Assembly (NCBI GenBank): GCA_046154695.1
Contig: JBJXFI010000250.1
Location: 1-29,683, forward strand
Direction: 5' to 3'
DNA length: 29,683 nt
DNA from: DALYLB01 sp046154695
Lineage (GTDB): Bacteria > Acidobacteriota > Blastocatellia > RBC074
The position numbers and the translations under genes were made by a program. The notes beneath the pieces are model-generated. The model searched no databases, was not told the origin of the DNA, and saw only the letters and a list, made by a program, of their open reading frames with translations. Of the stretch, positions 12,159 to 19,859 are shown piece by piece (position 1 is the first letter of the stretch; each line of letters begins with the position of its first letter).

Positions 12159-12190
12159 GGGCCTGGGAGAATCTCTCCGTCGCCAGGCCC
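12159..12190 (-). terminator. Hairpin after the second RRM gene, weak terminator candidate
   Basis: GGGCCTGG (12159-12166) pairs perfectly with CCAGGCCC (12183-12190), with a 16-base loop that can itself fold (GGAGA against TCTCC). It lies 12 bases after the RRM stop. No T-run follows on the minus strand, so it may stabilise the message end or be a partial terminator. Confidence 0.4.
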
Positions 12191-12202
12191 GGAAGATTCT
12201 CG

Positions 12203-12763
12203 CTACGACTTCTCCACGCCGACCACATCATCGCTTTCAGTCATGCTGTCCGGCATGCTGTCCTGGCCGGTTTCGATGTTGTCATCCTCATCGTCATACT
12301 CGTCAAACTCGTCGTCGGGATCGCCAAAGAACTGTCCTCGGACCACCTCGCGCATCGGGCCCTTGGGCGCGCGTTCCGGGCCGGCTTTCCCCCGCGGTTT
12401 GGCGCGTCCGCGCTGCGGCGAGGCGTCGGGGCCAAAATTGGAGTTCGGCTTTCTCGCGGGCGAATTATCGACGTCTCCCTGCCCGGCCGGGGCGGGGCGG
12501 GGAGCAGTCCGGTCCTCTCTCGGGCGGGCTTCCGTGACCGAGAGGGGGTTGCCCTTGAACGACTTGTTGTTGAAACTGCGGATGGCCGCCTCCGCCTCCG
12601 CGCGGTCTCTGAATTCAAGGAACGCGAAGCCGCGGTGTCTCCCGGTTTCCCGATCCAGCGGGATTGAGATAAACGAGAGCATGCCAGCGGGGGAGAAGTG
12701 CTCTTTCAACTCCGCTTCGGTGACATTTCGGGGAAGATTGCCGACAAACAGACGAATCGCCAT
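12203..12763 (-). CDS. RNA-binding protein with one RRM and a long acidic tail
   Basis: The protein has 186 residues. Residues 3-80 form an RRM with RNP2 LFVGNL at 5-10 and RNP1 RGFAFLEF at 44-51, both with the aromatic residues that stack on RNA bases. Residues 82-140 are a basic, proline- and arginine-rich disordered stretch. Residues 147-180 are strongly acidic (FGDPDDEFDEYDDEDDN), with a short DSMPDSM repeat. Bacterial single-RRM proteins usually stop soon after the RRM, so this tail is long. The gene starts 14 bases after the helicase stop, which suggests co-transcription and a joint role in RNA remodelling. No ideal Shine-Dalgarno is seen near the ATG; a GGGAGG overlaps the helicase stop, and AAGAAG is nearer. 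RNA binding is confident; the acidic tail may autoinhibit or contact the helicase (inference). Confidence 0.9.
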   Translation of the reverse strand: MAIRLFVGNLPRNVTEAELKEHFSPAGMLSFISIPLDRETGRHRGFAFLEFRDRAEAEAAIRSFNNKSFKGNPLSVTEARPREDRTAPRPAPAGQGDVDNSPARKPNSNFGPDASPQRGRAKPRGKAGPERAPKGPMREVVRGQFFGDPDDEFDEYDDEDDNIETGQDSMPDSMTESDDVVGVEKS

Positions 12764-12777
12764 GATTTTTCTTCTTT

Positions 12778-13986
12778 TTACCTCCCCGCGCGCTGGGATC
12801 GGGCGGCGGATGTTCTGCCGTCCCTTCCGCTCCGTTTCGTCTCGAAGGGCCTCTCGACGATCGTTTCATCGCCGAAGCCGGGCAACTGGATTCGCTCGAC
12901 CCGCTGTCCCGTCAACCGTTCGATTCGGGTCATGGATTGGGTGTCCACCGGCGTCACCAGCGTCAGGGCGTGGCCGGCATTTCCCGCGCGGCCGGTTCGC
13001 CCGATGCGATGGACGTAATCTTCCGGCGCGGCGGGCATATCGAAATTGATGACGTGGGAGATCAACGTCACGTCGATCCCTCTCGCCGCGACGTCCGTTG
13101 CGACCAGCACACGGCAGCGGCCTTCCTTGAAGCCCCGCAGCGCCGCTTCGCGCTGCGGTTGCGACCGGTCGGCGTGGATGCGATCCACCTTGTGATTGCG
13201 CGAGGCGAGCAGGCGCGAGAGCCGCTCGGCTCCGCGCCGCGTGCGGGTGAAGACCAGCGTTCTCGAACATGCTTCCTGATCGAGAAGGTGCAGCAGCAGC
13301 GCGGTCTTCGATGTGGCCCCGACCAGATAGGCGGCCTGCTTGACCGTCGAAGCCGCCTTGCCCCGCGGATTGACATCCACGATCCTGGGCCGGCGCATGT
13401 GTTCGCGCGCAATCCGCTCGATCGACGGCGACATTGTCGCCGAGAAGAGCATGGTTTGCCTTTCGCGGGGCAACAGGCCGATCACGCGGCGAATCGCGGG
13501 CAGAAAGCCCATATCGAGCATCCGGTCGGCCTCGTCGAGCACGAGCTTCCTGACGCGGGACAGATCGACCGTTCCCCGGTCGATGTGGTCGAGCAGCCGG
13601 CCGGGCGTGGCGATGATCACCGACGCGCCGCGGCGCAATTCCGCGATCTGGCGGCCCATGCTTGCGCCGCCGACGATGACGACAGATCGCGCCTTTTTCC
13701 TCACGTCGAGCTTTTCGAGATTGGCGGCAATCTGGCCGGCAAGCTCGCGCGTCGGCGCGAGAATCAGGCCGCTGATTCCATCGCTCTTTTCGACGTACAT
13801 CTGATTCAACATCGGCAGCAGAAACGCCGCCGTCTTTCCCGTGCCGGTCGCCGCGCAGCCGATCATATCCGCGCCATCGAGGAGGGTGGGGATCGCCAGT
13901 TTCTGGATCGGCGTCGGCTCGGTAAATTCAAGAGATGCGCATCTGTCGACCAGCGACGGATGCAATCCCAATTCAGCAAAAATCAT
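12778..13986 (-). CDS. DEAD-box ATP-dependent RNA helicase, RhlE-like
   Basis: The protein has 402 residues with all main motifs: F at 21 and Q-motif EPTPIQ at 23-28, motif I ATGTGKT at 46-52, Ia PTRELA, Ib TPGR at 127-130, motif II DEAD at 151-154, motif III SAT at 182-184, motif IV LVFTRT at about 244-249, V ATDVAARGID and VI HRIGRTGR at 326-333. It unwinds short RNA duplexes with ATP. The short arginine- and serine-rich C-terminus and the start directly at FAELGLHPSL fit the RhlE group. The ATG at 13986 was chosen because AAGGA precedes it by five bases and the Q-motif begins soon after; the frame is open further upstream but overlaps the RRM gene there. It sits between two RRM genes on the same strand, an arrangement that suggests cold-shock or ribosome-assembly work. 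Confidence 0.96.
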   Translation of the reverse strand: MIFAELGLHPSLVDRCASLEFTEPTPIQKLAIPTLLDGADMIGCAATGTGKTAAFLLPMLNQMYVEKSDGISGLILAPTRELAGQIAANLEKLDVRKKARSVVIVGGASMGRQIAELRRGASVIIATPGRLLDHIDRGTVDLSRVRKLVLDEADRMLDMGFLPAIRRVIGLLPRERQTMLFSATMSPSIERIAREHMRRPRIVDVNPRGKAASTVKQAAYLVGATSKTALLLHLLDQEACSRTLVFTRTRRGAERLSRLLASRNHKVDRIHADRSQPQREAALRGFKEGRCRVLVATDVAARGIDVTLISHVINFDMPAAPEDYVHRIGRTGRAGNAGHALTLVTPVDTQSMTRIERLTGQRVERIQLPGFGDETIVERPFETKRSGRDGRTSAARSQRAGR

Positions 13987-14104
13987 TCTTATCCTTGTCG
14001 TTTTGTTTAATCGATTTCCATCGGTCATTTCATCGGACGAAACCGGCGCCTTCAGCGGCGAATCGCCAGCCGGGCAGGCGCCGGTTTCCCGAAAACCGCG
14101 GGGC

Positions 14105-14404
14105 TTAGTAGCGCGAGCGGCCGCCGCCATTGAATCCGCCGCCGCCGGCGCGATTCTCACGCGGTTTGGCCTCGTTGACGGTCAGGCTGCGTCCATCGAC
14201 TTCCGAGCCGTTGAACTTGGCGATTGCGGCCTCGCCTTCCGATTTCGATGACATTTCCACGAACGCGAAACCGCGCGAACGGCCCGTGTCGCGATCCGTG
14301 ATCATTGACGTCGATTCGACGGAACCAACTTGAGAAAAGAGCTGCTGGAGATCCTCGGCGGTCGTTCCGAACGAGAGATTGCCAACATAAAGTTTCATAG
14401 ACAT
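14105..14404 (-). CDS. Small glycine-tailed RRM RNA-binding protein
   Basis: The protein has 99 residues: one RRM with RNP2 LYVGNL at 5-10 and RNP1 RGFAFVEM at 44-51, then a short glycine/arginine tail (AGGGGFNGGGRSRY). This matches the bacterial and cyanobacterial Rbp type, often cold-induced. It is the first gene of the helicase cluster, 118 bases before the helicase start. Two ATGs (14404 and 14398) are possible; AAGG nine bases before the first favours 14404. More than 400 bases without a gene lie upstream, in keeping with a long regulated 5' leader, though none can be proven. Confidence 0.93.
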   Translation of the reverse strand: MSMKLYVGNLSFGTTAEDLQQLFSQVGSVESTSMITDRDTGRSRGFAFVEMSSKSEGEAAIAKFNGSEVDGRSLTVNEAKPRENRAGGGGFNGGGRSRY

Positions 14405-14848
14405 ATGGATATACCTTTCCCTGACGGGATGTTAGGAGAAGCTTCGAATCAGATGTGCTTTCGGGGAACGGCTGCAGCGAAGGCGCTTGATCGGACGTTC
14501 ATAAAAGAACGGCTTCTAAAGTTGAAATAAGCCTGCTCTCGAACTATCCATGACGCCGCCGCTAATCTCTTAGTGGCTTGAGCGCATCCGTTGATGCGCG
14601 AGAGAAGGAGTAACCAACGAACATACTGGACTATCCGGCGGAGAATAGCAACCGGCTGGAGCATTGATCGTTTTTCGTAGAATATTTTTCAGATGTCATT
14701 GCCGGAACTCCCCGCACGCGACGAAACCATGAAACATGAAAATCGTTCGGAGTTCCATCGCCGGCAGGCCCGCCCCGGCTGCGGACATGCCGCCTGAAGC
14801 CGGCCTGCCGAAGAGAATGAATGGGCCCGGCCCCGGCAAGAAGGCTGG
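14405..14848. other. Divergent intergenic region rich in small inverted repeats
   Basis: No gene is seen here. The region separates the minus-strand RNA cluster from the plus-strand block. It holds several perfect hairpins: CGTTC-ataaaa-GAACG at 14496-14511, GCGCATC-cgtt-GATGCGC at 14582-14599, GGAACTCC at 14704-14711 with GGAGTTCC at 14749-14756, and CGGCAGGCC at 14762-14770 with GGCCTGCCG at 14802-14810. The first two would lie in the leader of the RRM gene. I could not place a convincing minus-strand promoter. Confidence 0.5.
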
Positions 14849-14877
14849 TTGACAATGCCCAATCTACGGCATATGGT
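14849..14877 (+). promoter_or_regulatory. Promoter upstream of the cysteine-rich small protein
   Basis: A perfect -35 box TTGACA (14849-14854), a 17-base spacer and TATGGT (14872-14877, 4/6 to consensus) predict a start near 14884. This leaves a leader of about 154 bases that is AT-rich at first and contains the 8-bp hairpin GGGAAGCT/AGCTTCCC (14949-14956 and 14967-14974). Confidence 0.6.
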
Positions 14878-15037
14878 GAAAAAGAACTGAGCTACGCTCG
14901 CTCCCTTCTTACTATATATTATTTATCTATGATTTCCTGAAATCAGTAGGGAAGCTCGAACTCGACAGCTTCCCCGGCCGGAATTTGTATCCGGGGCGGA
15001 CCCATCAAAACGATTCTGCGAAAATTGAAGTGACACC

Positions 15038-15274
15038 ATGATCTTATGTGAATTTTGCGTTCTCCAGCAGGGGGATAAGAACTGTTCGAAAGGGCATTCC
15101 ATTCCCAAGAAGATGAAGTGCCAGGATTTTACTCCCGGGATCGAGCGGTTTTGCTCGGATCCGGCGGATTACAAGGGGAGGGATCAGCTGCATCAGATCG
15201 CATTGTATTTTGGTCTGCAGGGGAGGGAACTCAAGCGCGTGGACGCGCTTCGGGCATTATCCGGCAACGAGTAG
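15038..15274 (+). CDS. Small cysteine-rich protein, likely metal-binding, function unknown
   Basis: The protein has 78 residues. Five cysteines and one histidine sit in the first half (Cys4, Cys7, Cys16, His20, Cys28, Cys39). CEFC at 4-7 followed by CSKGH looks like a zinc-ribbon-like site. The second half is helical (YKGRDQLHQIALYFGLQGRE). I recognise the general pattern as a small conserved hypothetical protein but know no function. The ATG follows a weak GAAG. The gene has its own promoter at 14849-14877 and a structured leader. The frame, composition and promoter support a real gene; zinc binding is inference. Confidence 0.7.
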   Translation: MILCEFCVLQQGDKNCSKGHSIPKKMKCQDFTPGIERFCSDPADYKGRDQLHQIALYFGLQGRELKRVDALRALSGNE

Positions 15275-15299
15275 CTAAACCTTCGGGGGCGGGGGCCAT

Positions 15300-15387
15300 C
15301 TTCGGCGCGCGAGGCGAGGGACGCCTCAGAGGGGGGACGCAAGGTCCCGGAAAAAACATCGCTCTCAGCCGGGGTACGACGCTGAAG
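15300..15387 (+). promoter_or_regulatory. Structured leader before the DUF3857 gene, riboswitch-like
   Basis: CTTCGGCG (15300-15307) can pair with CGCTGAAG (15380-15387), with one G-U pair, closing a 72-base domain that ends 13 bases before the ATG and overlaps the front of the ribosome-binding region. Inside are GAGGCG-aggga-CGCCTC (15311-15327), GGGAC-gcaag-GTCCC (15334-15348), and a later CAGCCGGGGTAC. The words GGGACGCAAGG and CAGCCGGGGTAC recall the c-di-GMP-I (GEMM) aptamer, but the usual AGGGCAAACC is not clear, so the class is a guess. Confidence 0.3.
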
Positions 15388-15400
15388 AAAGGCCAATCGC

Positions 15401-17398
15401 ATGCTCGCCCGTCGCGCGTTTTTGACAGCCATTCTCGCCATACAGTTCTTCTTATTCCCGCTCTCCGGAATTGCCGGGGCCGGGCCGGCCAATGAAGGAT
15501 GGAAGCCGGTCGATCCCGCGCAACTGGCGTTGAAGGCGCCGGTGGTGGAGAAGGATGCCGATGCCGAGGCATTGTTCTGGGAGGTCGCCGTCGAGAAAGG
15601 GGATCAGAAGGCGGACCTGAGACATTATCTACGCATCAAGATCTTCACCGACCGGGGGCGCGAGCGGCATGGAAAGGTGACGATCGTCTATTCGAACGGC
15701 ACGTCGATCTCGGAGATCGCCGGGCGGACCATCAAGCCGGATGGGACGATCGTCCCGCTCAATCCGGGCGACATCTTCGAAAACAACATTCTCACGATCG
15801 GCAAGCGAAAGGCGCAGGCGAAGACCTTCGCGATGCCCGCGGTCGAGGCGGGGGCGATCATCGAGTATCGCTGGCGGGAGACCCAAAAGGACGCGTTGTT
15901 CGTGCGCCTCGAGTTTCAGCTCGAAATGCCGGTTCATTCGCTGGTGTACACGATCAAGGATCAGGGCCTCAATTTTTCGCGCGGGTTGCCGATGAATATG
16001 CGCGATGTGGTCTTCGATCGGGATGAAAAGACACGGACGATGGTGGCCAGGCGGTCGAACGTACCGGCCTTTCATCGCGAGCCGCAGATGCCTCCCGAGA
16101 CGGAGGTCCGGGCCTGGATGCTGCTTCATAATTTCAGCAGAATGGGGGAGATGAATTACTGGGAATTTCTCGGCAATGATTTGTACGAGAGCAGCAAGGG
16201 GAGCATCAAGCCGAACGATGAAGTGCGCCGGGCGGTCGCGCCGCTGATCGCCGGGGCGGCGACGCCGGAGCAGAAGCTGGAGCGGATCTATGATTTCTGC
16301 CGCACCCGGATCAGGAACGTGGACAATGATTCGAGCCTGACGGAGGAGGCCCGCAAGCGAATCGCCTCGACCAAATCGCCCGGCGACACGCTGAAGCGGG
16401 AATCGGGCACGGGCGAGCAGATCGACTGGCTGTTCGCGGCGATGGCCAATGCCGCGGGGATGGAAGCCCGGCTCGCCAAGACCGGCGATCGCTCGAAACA
16501 TTTCATGGACGTGAGGTCGCCGCTCACCTCCCCGCTGACGTCGTATCACATTGCCGTGCAGGTCGATGGGCAATGGCGGTTCTTCGATCCGGCCGGAACC
16601 TGGCTGCCCTTCGGCATGCTTCGCTGGCAGGAAGAAGGAATGCCGAGCCTCGTGACCGACCCGATCAACTCCCGCTTCATGATGACGCCGGTTTCGGCGC
16701 CCGACAGGTCGAAGAAGTCGCGCCGGGGCGAGTTCAAACTGAATGACGATGGATCGATCGAGGGTCTCGTGCGCGTCGAATACACCGGCCAGACCGGCGC
16801 CGAGTGGAAGGACTGGCTGAACGACCTCTCGGTGGAGGAGCGCGAGAAGAGGCTGCGCGAATCGGTGAAGCAGGAGATGCCGACGGCCGAGCTCTCGGAG
16901 ATCCGATATGAGAATGTTTCGGATCCCCTCAAGCCGCTGGTTTGCGGCTACCGGCTGCGCGTGCCCGATTACGCGCAGCGCACGGTCAAGCGCCTGCTGC
17001 TTCAGCCGGCCGTTTTCCAGTTCGGCGTCAAACAGTTGTTTCCGAATCAGGAGCGCCGCCATCCGATCTACTTTCACTATCCGTGGAGCGAGGACGATGA
17101 GGTGGTGCTTCATTTGCCCGCGGGCTTCGAGCCGGAGAGCGTCCTTCCCCCGCCGAATCTCAAAATGGAGACCATCGCGGAGTACGGTTTGCACCTGCAG
17201 TACAATGTCAACAGCCGAATGCTGCTTTACAAGCGCAGGTTCTCCTTCGGAGGCGGCGGCGCCCTGATCTTCCCCCGAACGCCGGACGCCGCGGTGCTTG
17301 CGTCGATCTACCCGACATTGAAGCGGTTCTTCGAGGTTATTTATGACCGGGACAATTTCGCGGTCTCGCTCAAGATGGAGGTGGTGGCGTCGAAATAG
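15401..17398 (+). CDS. DUF3857 / transglutaminase-fold exported protein with lost catalytic cysteine
   Basis: The protein has 665 residues. A signal peptide (about 1-27) directs export. Residues about 55-240 are a DUF3857 domain (YSNGTSISEIAGRTIKPDGT, ending before VPAFHREPQMPPE). Residues about 275-400 have the transglutaminase-like core. In active relatives this core begins GxCxD; here residues 336-342 read GTGEQID, so the position of the catalytic cysteine is Gly338. The partner His383 (SYHIAV) and Asp396 (FFDPAG) are kept. A C-terminal DUF3858-like beta domain follows. The protein is therefore probably a non-catalytic envelope protein, or acts by another residue. AAAGG eight bases before the ATG supports the start; a strong terminator follows. 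The long antisense frame across this gene is a GC-codon artefact. Confidence 0.88.
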   Translation: MLARRAFLTAILAIQFFLFPLSGIAGAGPANEGWKPVDPAQLALKAPVVEKDADAEALFWEVAVEKGDQKADLRHYLRIKIFTDRGRERHGKVTIVYSNGTSISEIAGRTIKPDGTIVPLNPGDIFENNILTIGKRKAQAKTFAMPAVEAGAIIEYRWRETQKDALFVRLEFQLEMPVHSLVYTIKDQGLNFSRGLPMNMRDVVFDRDEKTRTMVARRSNVPAFHREPQMPPETEVRAWMLLHNFSRMGEMNYWEFLGNDLYESSKGSIKPNDEVRRAVAPLIAGAATPEQKLERIYDFCRTRIRNVDNDSSLTEEARKRIASTKSPGDTLKRESGTGEQIDWLFAAMANAAGMEARLAKTGDRSKHFMDVRSPLTSPLTSYHIAVQVDGQWRFFDPAGTWLPFGMLRWQEEGMPSLVTDPINSRFMMTPVSAPDRSKKSRRGEFKLNDDGSIEGLVRVEYTGQTGAEWKDWLNDLSVEEREKRLRESVKQEMPTAELSEIRYENVSDPLKPLVCGYRLRVPDYAQRTVKRLLLQPAVFQFGVKQLFPNQERRHPIYFHYPWSEDDEVVLHLPAGFEPESVLPPPNLKMETIAEYGLHLQYNVNSRMLLYKRRFSFGGGGALIFPRTPDAAVLASIYPTLKRFFEVIYDRDNFAVSLKMEVVASK

Positions 17399-17485
17399 GA
17401 CGGATTTCATCGAGCGGCGCGGCGACATCACCGGCCGATACCGCGGAACTGCCCAGCCCGTAGGGGGGACTCACGCGAAGACGCG

Positions 17486-17533
17486 AAGGCGCGAAAGAGG
17501 GAGTAACCTGTCTTCCTCTTTCGCGCCTTTTTT
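17486..17533 (+). terminator. Rho-independent terminator after the DUF3857 gene
   Basis: A perfect 15-bp stem (17486-17500 with 17515-17529, AAGGCGCGAAAGAGG and its complement) with a 14-base loop is followed by six Ts. The left arm belongs to a low-complexity GCGAAGACGCGAAGGCGCG stretch of the kind seen in spacers of several environmental phyla. Confidence 0.8.
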
Positions 17534-17631
17534 CTCGTGAGGCGCTCCTCCGGGACATTCGCCGGCCTGCTGCCCGCCCGGGTTTCGAGATTGAGAAAAA
17601 AAGAGGTTGCGCATAGACTGTGCCCACTTTT

Positions 17632-18171
17632 ATGGATGACCCTGTCGCCCTGCGTCAATTGTACGAAAAGCACGGCGCCCGCGAGTATTACGAGCGGTTC
17701 GGCGCGGAGTACAGCAATCCGCATGAGCCGGTGATACGCGAGGCGCTGCGGGAGGCCGTGGCGCGCTGGGGGCCGGATCTTTCCGAGGTGCTCGACCTGG
17801 CCTGCGGAAGCGGGGAAGCGACGCTTGCGCTGGAGACGCTCGGCGCGACAGAGGTCGGCGGGATCGACCCTTACACGCAGGCGGCCTATCTGGCGCGGAC
17901 GGGGCGGGTTGCCGAAGGGTGGAGTTTCGCGCAGATCGCGTCGGGCGCGCTGGCGGGGCGCCGGTACAGCCTTGTCGTCTGCAGCTTCGCCATGCATCTG
18001 GCCGAGGCCTCGCGGCTGCCCGCGCTGCTGGTGCAACTGGGCGCGATCTCGGACCGGCTGTTGATCCTCACGCCGCACAAGCGGCCGGAGATCCGCCCGG
18101 CGTGGGGATGGCGGATGGAGGACGAATTCATTCTCGAACGGGTGCGCGTCCGGCTTTATCACGCGCGCTGA
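17632..18171 (+). CDS. Class I SAM-dependent methyltransferase
   Basis: The protein has 179 residues. LDLACGSGEAT at 54-64 is motif I that binds S-adenosylmethionine, and the GIDPY loop (Asp79) is the acidic residue that holds the ribose. CSFAMHLAE at about 118-126 is the motif IV region. The N-terminal helices (DDPVALRQLYEKHGAREYYE) and the short C-terminus are typical of stand-alone Rossmann methyltransferases. The substrate cannot be named. The ATG at 17632 was chosen; a GTG at 17620 is in frame four codons upstream and neither has a good Shine-Dalgarno. It lies between a terminator and the sugar symporter, 46 bases from the latter, and could share its transcript. Confidence 0.85.
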   Translation: MDDPVALRQLYEKHGAREYYERFGAEYSNPHEPVIREALREAVARWGPDLSEVLDLACGSGEATLALETLGATEVGGIDPYTQAAYLARTGRVAEGWSFAQIASGALAGRRYSLVVCSFAMHLAEASRLPALLVQLGAISDRLLILTPHKRPEIRPAWGWRMEDEFILERVRVRLYHAR

Positions 18172-18217
18172 TCCGCGAACGGAAACGCAGTATCACCATC
18201 TCAACAGAGAGGACCCT

Positions 18218-19852
18218 ATGCCCCTACCGCTGTTTCAATCGGGCGCGGCGCGGCTTGTGCCGATCGATTATGTGGTGCTCGTGCTCTATTTCGCCGTGAT
18301 CTTCGCGATCGGATGGCACTTTTCGCGCAGGGAGCGAACGACGAAGGACTATTTTCTGGCGAGCCGGGATGTGGCCTGGTGGGCGATCGGCGCGTCGCTC
18401 TTCTCCTCGAACATCGGCAGCGAGCATTTCATCGGCCTGGCCGGGAGCGGCGCCTCTTCGGGGATGGCGGTGGGCCATTTCGAATGGCTGGCATCGCTGA
18501 TCGTGCTGCTGCTCGGATGGATCTTCGTCCCGTTCTATCTGCGCTCGAGCGTCTACACGATGCCGGAGTTTCTGGAGCGGCGCTACAGCGAAGCCTGCCG
18601 CACCTATCTGGCGAGCATCTCGCTGGTCGCCTATGTGTTCACGAAGATCGCGGTGGGAATCTTCGCAGGCGCGATCGTCCTCAAGGCGGTGCTGGGATGG
18701 GGGATGTGGCAGAGCTCCTTGGCGCTGGTGATCGCGACGGGCATCTATACGATCGCGGGCGGGCTGGCGGCGGTGATCTATACCGAGGTGATTCAGACGG
18801 TCATCCTGGTGGCGGGGGCATTGACGCTGGCCTTCATCGGGTTGGACCGGATCGGCGGCTGGTCGGCGCTGCAGACGAGCGTGCCGGTCGACTTTTTTCA
18901 TATGATGAAATCGGCGGATGACAGGGACTTTCCCTGGACGGGGATCTTCTTTGGCGCGCCGATTCTGGGCATCTGGTACTGGTGCACCGATCAGGTGATC
19001 GTGCAGCGCACGCTTTCGGCGAAGGACCTCGACCATGCGCGCGGCGGGACGGTGCTGGCGGGTTTTTTGAAGATCTTGCCGGTCTTCATGCTGGTCATTC
19101 CGGGGATGATCGCGCGGGTGCTGTATCCGGCGGAGATGCAGGCCGACTCGAATTCGGCCTTTCCGGTTCTGGTTTCGCGGCTGATGCCGCCGGGGTTGCA
19201 GGGGGTGATGGTGGCGGCGATGCTGGCCGCGCTGATGTCCTCGCTGAGCGCGGTTTTCAATTCAAGCTCGACGATCTTCACGATGGACTTCTACAAGAAG
19301 CTGCGTCCGGACGCCTCGGAGCGGCATCTGGTCAACGTCGGCCGCCTGGCGACGGTGGTGATGGTCGGGCTGGCGCTGCTCTGGATTCCGTTTATGGGGC
19401 GGATCAACTCGCAGCTCTGGATCTATCTGCAGAGCGTGCAGGCGTATGTCTCGCCGCCGATCGCCGCGGTCTTCCTGCTCGGCATTCTCTGGAAGCGGGT
19501 CAACGCGCACGGGGCGCTGGCCTCGCTGCTGATCGGGTTTGTGCTGGGCGCGGCGCGGTTTATTCTGGAGGTCGTTTACGCGGATCAGCCGCTGACGGGG
19601 TTTCTGGCCTTTTACATTCGGATGAACTTCCTCCATTTCGCCGTTCTGATGTTTGTCGTTTGCGTGGGGATTCTGATCGCCGTGAGCCTGCTGACGCCCG
19701 CTCCGCCGGCGGAGAAGACCGCGGGATTGACGTTCCAGACGAGGTCGCCGGCCGCGATCGCCGAAGGCGGATCGTCCGCGCGCCGCTTCAATCTGGTTCT
19801 GACGGGTATTTTGGTGGTGACGATCATTTCGCTTTGGGTCTATTTTGCATAA
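18218..19852 (+). CDS. Sodium/sugar symporter of the SSS (SGLT) family
   Basis: The protein has 544 residues with 13-14 hydrophobic helices. It resembles Vibrio vSGLT by eye: SSNIGSEHFIGLAGSG at 63-78, HFEW with Glu89, WYWCTDQVIVQRTL at 253-266, FLK with Lys285, SSLSAVFNSSSTIFTMD at 341-357 with the sodium-site serines 341/342, and LQSVQAYVSPP with Gln405. The Glu-Lys-Gln set that contacts galactose in vSGLT seems kept, while the Gln of AEQFIG is His70 here, so the substrate may differ from galactose. GAGAGGA lies close before the ATG. Galactokinase begins seven bases after the stop, which strongly suggests a galactose uptake and phosphorylation pair. The family is confident; the substrate is inferred from the neighbour. 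Confidence 0.93.
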   Translation: MPLPLFQSGAARLVPIDYVVLVLYFAVIFAIGWHFSRRERTTKDYFLASRDVAWWAIGASLFSSNIGSEHFIGLAGSGASSGMAVGHFEWLASLIVLLLGWIFVPFYLRSSVYTMPEFLERRYSEACRTYLASISLVAYVFTKIAVGIFAGAIVLKAVLGWGMWQSSLALVIATGIYTIAGGLAAVIYTEVIQTVILVAGALTLAFIGLDRIGGWSALQTSVPVDFFHMMKSADDRDFPWTGIFFGAPILGIWYWCTDQVIVQRTLSAKDLDHARGGTVLAGFLKILPVFMLVIPGMIARVLYPAEMQADSNSAFPVLVSRLMPPGLQGVMVAAMLAALMSSLSAVFNSSSTIFTMDFYKKLRPDASERHLVNVGRLATVVMVGLALLWIPFMGRINSQLWIYLQSVQAYVSPPIAAVFLLGILWKRVNAHGALASLLIGFVLGAARFILEVVYADQPLTGFLAFYIRMNFLHFAVLMFVVCVGILIAVSLLTPAPPAEKTAGLTFQTRSPAAIAEGGSSARRFNLVLTGILVVTIISLWVYFA

Positions 19853-19859
19853 CGGACGC

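Noticed and set aside
15629..17431. 600-codon open frame on the minus strand, antisense to the DUF3857 gene
   Set aside because: Same codon-bias effect; many His, Arg and Ala residues and no recognisable motif, while the plus strand has a signal peptide and clear domains.
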